Below, in pieces: positions 61,296-64,000 of a stretch of DNA of 64,000 bases. The number at the start of each line of letters is the position of its first letter. Within the stretch, counting starts at the first letter, position 1. This DNA comes from Blautia parvula (GTDB lineage Bacteria > Bacillota > Clostridia > Lachnospirales > Lachnospiraceae): the NCBI RefSeq assembly GCF_020215665.1, contig NZ_CP084061.1:2326001-2390000 (forward strand), read 5' to 3'. The position numbers and the translations under genes are program-made. The notes under the pieces are model-generated. The model saw nothing but the letters and a program-made list of their open reading frames with translations. It was not told where the DNA came from and did no database searches.

Positions 61296-63014
61296 TTACT
61301 GCAGGTACTGGCTGATGGTATTCCACACGTCAGCCCTCTCAAATCCCAGTTTCCATTCTGCCACGCCTCCCAGCTCATACTTCTGTACAAGCTGCATCTT
61401 GGCATCCAGTGACTGCTCATCCTCCAGCCACATCTGATATAAACCATTGTCTGTTGACAGCTCCGCATAGTTCTGCGAAACATCCTTGTTCCAGTACATT
61501 TCCATGCCCATCTCTGTCACAATTTTACTTGCCTGGTCCATACCCATGATCTCACTCGTTACAGTGCCGGCATTGTCAGTAAACCAAAGCCTTGTATAGA
61601 AGGGAACTCCGTTGATCACCTTATTCTTCGGAACTTCCTTTAAGGTCTGCTGGATTCCCTCCTCCACAAAAGGCAGGGAGGCGACAGAACCTGCTTCCTC
61701 TGTTCCGTCTGTGTGTTCATCATATCCCATGATAATGACATAATCCGCCACGATTCCCTGTTCCTTCCTATTATAAAAGGAGGTAAACTGCGGAACCGGA
61801 TTGTCTACAGACAACACCAGGTTATTTTTCCGGCAGGATATGGACAGTTCGCGTATAAACTGGATAAAATGGGGCGCCTCCTCCTGCGTCAGTGCCTCAA
61901 AATCCACATTAATGCCGTCCAGCCCTACCCTTACTGCCTCTTCTATGAGTTTCTGAATGAGATGTTCCCTGGATGTGCGGTTAGACAGCGTGTCCAGAGT
62001 GCTCACATCTTTATTGAAATTGTCGATCAGTCCCCAGACCTCCAGCCCCTTTTCATGGGCCAGGTTCACGTAATCCGCACTGGCAAGGGAGGAGATGGTT
62101 CCCTCTGCCCCGGTAACGGAAAACCAGGTAGGTGAGATCACATTGATTCCCTTAATGCTCTCCAGTGTCTGGGCAAGTCCTGCATTGGCATCCTCTGATG
62201 TAACCTGGTGCCATGCCAGATTGATCTTGTGGTCTCTTGTCAGGCTGGTAAACTCCTCTTTATAGCTGCCGTCATATTCTGCCTTCTTCTCCTCAGGGGC
62301 TGTGAGTTCCTCCTTGGACACATAGCCGTTGAAGCCGTCAGAAGTTGCTACCTGGGACCAGTTGTCCAGCTCTTCTATAAGCGTCAGCTCCGTTCCCTTT
62401 GCCACATCCGTCAGAATATCACTCTTGATGCCGCCGCGGTAACGGATCACGGTATCGTTCTTTGCTTTTACGATCTTTTCACTGCCCCACTGATAGCGGA
62501 TCACCGCTTTGTTTGGACTTTCGGTCACCGTACTGGTGATCTCCATATATTTCTGAATAAAATCAAGGGCCAGATAAATTTTATCATCTGTCTGGCGGAT
62601 GATTTTATAACCTTCATCTTTATTTTCACCATTCACCGTATAAGACGTGCTCTCCGGTGCTATGGCAAGAATCTCCTTTGGTGTGGTGTAGAGCATCTGG
62701 CTGCTGTCCGCTTCCCAGTAAAAACGCCCTCCCAGCACATTTGACACTGTTTCATAATCCAGATAGACCCTTCCGTCCATCCATTTGCCCTTCGTATCAC
62801 TCACTGTATTCTGGAGCACCAGGGCCACGTCATCCTCTTTCTCCAATCCATAGTAAGTGTTCAGATCCATTCTCGTATCGGAAGGTGTATGTCTCTTGAT
62901 CGCGGCAGTCAGCACTCCCACAGCTGCAACCACAACGATCAGAAGGATGACTACCAGCACCATAACGGCATTGCTGTTCCTTCTTCTCCTCCGCCTTCTC
63001 TTCTTTTGACTCAT
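61296..63014 (-). CDS. GH18-domain protein with SH3-like domain, membrane-anchored
   Basis: 572 residues from ATG 63014 after AAGGAG. Very basic start (QKKRRRRRRRNSN), one membrane helix, a copper-amine-oxidase-like N-terminal region, an SH3b segment (KGTELTLIEELDNWSQVAT), then a GH18 barrel with catalytic DGINVDFEAL (366-375) and C-terminal GGVAEWKLGFE. Related to YaaH/YdhD-type spore germination and cortex-lytic proteins that cut beta-1,4 GlcNAc bonds; a cell-wall role outside the membrane is likely. Confidence 0.88.
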   Translation of the reverse strand: MSQKKRRRRRRRNSNAVMVLVVILLIVVVAAVGVLTAAIKRHTPSDTRMDLNTYYGLEKEDDVALVLQNTVSDTKGKWMDGRVYLDYETVSNVLGGRFYWEADSSQMLYTTPKEILAIAPESTSYTVNGENKDEGYKIIRQTDDKIYLALDFIQKYMEITSTVTESPNKAVIRYQWGSEKIVKAKNDTVIRYRGGIKSDILTDVAKGTELTLIEELDNWSQVATSDGFNGYVSKEELTAPEEKKAEYDGSYKEEFTSLTRDHKINLAWHQVTSEDANAGLAQTLESIKGINVISPTWFSVTGAEGTISSLASADYVNLAHEKGLEVWGLIDNFNKDVSTLDTLSNRTSREHLIQKLIEEAVRVGLDGINVDFEALTQEEAPHFIQFIRELSISCRKNNLVLSVDNPVPQFTSFYNRKEQGIVADYVIIMGYDEHTDGTEEAGSVASLPFVEEGIQQTLKEVPKNKVINGVPFYTRLWFTDNAGTVTSEIMGMDQASKIVTEMGMEMYWNKDVSQNYAELSTDNGLYQMWLEDEQSLDAKMQLVQKYELGGVAEWKLGFERADVWNTISQYLQ

Positions 63015-63148
63015 AATTAAACTCCTTATTTTTTCTCGCATTTCTCCACCATTATAACATACTTTTTCCGTTCGTCATTACTTTCTTCGACAATTTATAT
63101 TTTTTTAATAGTAGGAAATTCGGGAAAACTTAACAGCCGGATTGGGGA

Positions 63149-63185
63149 AAAGCCCTGAAACTCCCAGGGTTTTTCCCTGTTCCGG
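63149..63185 (-). terminator. Hairpin terminator after the 71-residue hypothetical gene
   Basis: Minus-strand GGGAAAAACCCTGGGAG / AAACTCC-like stem (AAAACCCTG against CAGGGCTTTT) followed by CCCC; T content is only in the stem, so moderate. Confidence 0.5.
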
Positions 63186-63237
63186 CCCCCTGTTATACAT
63201 ACCGGGAACGCAAATATTACAGGGTTACATCTATGGC

Positions 63238-63453
63238 TTACTCATTTTTCACGAAATCAAACTGCAGTCTTTCCACCTCCCCTCTTTCGTTCTGCACATA
63301 GTCGCGCATATAGACACCTTCCTCTGCGATACTGCATGCCTGTTCAATCTCTTCCGGCGTGCTGGGGCTTCCGTTTAGTAAAAGGGGAATCCCCTGACGC
63401 CGGTAAGTCTCCAGCTCACATCGGAGCGCTCTGGTTTCCTTGTCTTTCTTCAT
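63238..63453 (-). CDS. Conserved-looking small hypothetical protein, 71 residues
   Basis: From ATG 63453: MKKDKETRALRCELETYRRQ, then GIPLLLNGSPSTPEEIEQAC, VYMRDYVQNERGEVERLQFD. The pattern (short acidic, soluble, no signal) looks like a real gene, and a TATAAT lies about 35 bases upstream, but no strong ribosome site is visible; the frame is open up to 63576. I do not know its function. Confidence 0.5.
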   Translation of the reverse strand: MKKDKETRALRCELETYRRQGIPLLLNGSPSTPEEIEQACSIAEEGVYMRDYVQNERGEVERLQFDFVKNE

Positions 63454-63710
63454 GTTTGCTGTGGACAAAAGTTCGTGATATATTATACCTCTGTCCTCTC
63501 CTTTCTTCTTGAAACGCGGTTCCAGTATTACAGATAAAGAAAGGCGCTGTAATCCCCATAATAAAAATAAATCCATGGTCTTAGTGTTCTGTCACATGGG
63601 ATCATGCAAATCGTACAGAATGTACTCTCTGCCTGCGGTCAGACGCCGCCTGAAATGAAAACTTAGAATATTGTCATTGACGAAGGCCTACGGGATATCA
63701 TCACTCCCCT

Positions 63711-63728
63711 CTGTAAAATATTTTACAG
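63711..63728. promoter_or_regulatory. 18-bp perfect palindrome, possible operator
   Basis: CTGTAAAATATTTTACAG reads the same on both strands. It lies 230 bases before mecA and 258 bases upstream of the small minus-strand gene, without a T tail, so it resembles a dimer-binding operator more than a terminator. No regulator assigned. Confidence 0.4.
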
Positions 63729-63859
63729 CACTCCTTCTTTGTCTGTGAAAATCATTATATCATACATGAATTTGTCTTAGCAAGCTGTTTTATGTAATTA
63801 TTTCCCTTTTTTATCATATTTTTTATTTTTTCCACATATATGAAAAAAGTATGAAGCGC

Positions 63860-63889
63860 TTTACATACCGGCGTTTCATAGTATATAAT
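63860..63889 (+). promoter_or_regulatory. Promoter of mecA
   Basis: TTTACA (63860-63865), 18 bases, TATAAT (63884-63889), about 70 bases before the start codon. Confidence 0.7.
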
Positions 63890-63957
63890 ATAAATGAGAT
63901 ACCAGCATCTTTGTTTTGCCAGACGGCAGAACCGACAGATAGACAGGATGTGATAAA

Positions 63958-64000
63958 ATGAAGATAGAAAAAATCAACGACAACCAGATACGTTGCACGC
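63958..64000 (+). CDS. mecA: MecA-like adaptor protein, only first codons in window
   Basis: ATG at 63958-63960 after AGGATGTGAT. The 14 visible codons, MKIEKINDNQIRCT, match the start of MecA/YpbH adaptor proteins, which hand substrates to the ClpC protease. Rest lies beyond the right edge. Confidence 0.75.
   Translation, partial: MKIEKINDNQIRCT

Larger units (their letters stand above)
63577..63957. other. Intergenic region upstream of mecA
   Basis: AT-rich. Holds an 18-base perfect palindrome at 63711-63728 and the mecA promoter at 63860-63889. No gene seen. Confidence 0.6.

Noticed and set aside
63086-63092. Exact 0A box as firm evidence of Spo0A control
   Set aside because: A seven-base word on two strands is expected several times by chance in this window; kept only as a weak hint.

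Overview
The window looks like a chromosomal piece of an anaerobic, spore-forming Firmicute of the family Lachnospiraceae, most likely Blautia or a close relative. Reasons: a complete B. subtilis-like spore/division block (HU, S4 protein, YabP, YabQ, DivIC, SpoIIE, TilS, Hpt, FtsH), a CotS-type coat kinase, CwlD, rubrerythrins, T-box, ZTP and cobalamin riboswitches, AGGAGG ribosome sites, and near-consensus TTGACA/TATAAT promoters. No rRNA, CRISPR array, prophage or complete insertion sequence was seen. Almost everything is on the minus strand; plus-strand exceptions are ilvBN, two tRNAs, a broken Rpn-type gene, an orphan small RNA and the start of mecA.

Region 1 (1-9604) is one minus-strand catabolic operon read from a consensus promoter at about 9590: LacI regulator, sugar-binding lipoprotein, two permeases, PIG-L amidase/deacetylase, M20 acyl-amino-acid hydrolase, a glutaredoxin-like/L-cysteine desulfidase fusion, a GH4 NAD-dependent glycosidase and a PfkB kinase cut by the left edge. 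Read as a pathway, these enzymes match the bonds of a cysteine-bearing amino-sugar glycoside such as mycothiol or bacillithiol. I infer a possible low-molecular-weight-thiol salvage operon; this is the most interesting hypothesis in the window.

Region 2 (9.7-25.8 kb) holds a sorbitol-dehydrogenase-like enzyme, a ZTP-riboswitch-controlled split PurH (separate AICAR transformylase plus PurO-type IMP cyclohydrolase), a decayed Rpn-family gene with a hairpin over its ribosome site, an RlmI-type methyltransferase, Map, acetyltransferases, two rubrerythrins, a cytidylate-kinase-like protein, an FAD/Rieske oxidoreductase, MoaA and a MOSC protein. A consensus promoter at 19910-19938 drives a short RNA with no credible reading frame.

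Region 3 (25.8-40.3 kb) starts with T-box-controlled ilvBN, in which IlvB has a four-cysteine insert. It continues with a PAS/GGDEF/GAF signalling protein, a small membrane protein, and a cobalamin-riboswitch-controlled peptide/nickel-type ABC importer with a LysR gene downstream. Then come tRNA-Tyr and tRNA-Leu and a neopullulanase-type GH13 enzyme.

Region 4 (40.7-50.8 kb) is the spore/division block, phosphoglucomutase and a CotS-like kinase. The spoIIE promoter has the 21-bp -35/-10 spacing known from Spo0A-activated sigma-A promoters.

Region 5 (50.8-64 kb) opens with two oppositely oriented, self-complementary repeat elements whose long arms differ between copies while the core is conserved and reads like a coding tail. 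It continues with CCA-transferase, ProS, dCMP deaminase, Upp, RpiB, Sua5, CwlD, a GGDEF/EAL phosphodiesterase, a DivIVA-like coiled-coil protein, a GH18/SH3 cell-wall protein and the first codons of MecA.
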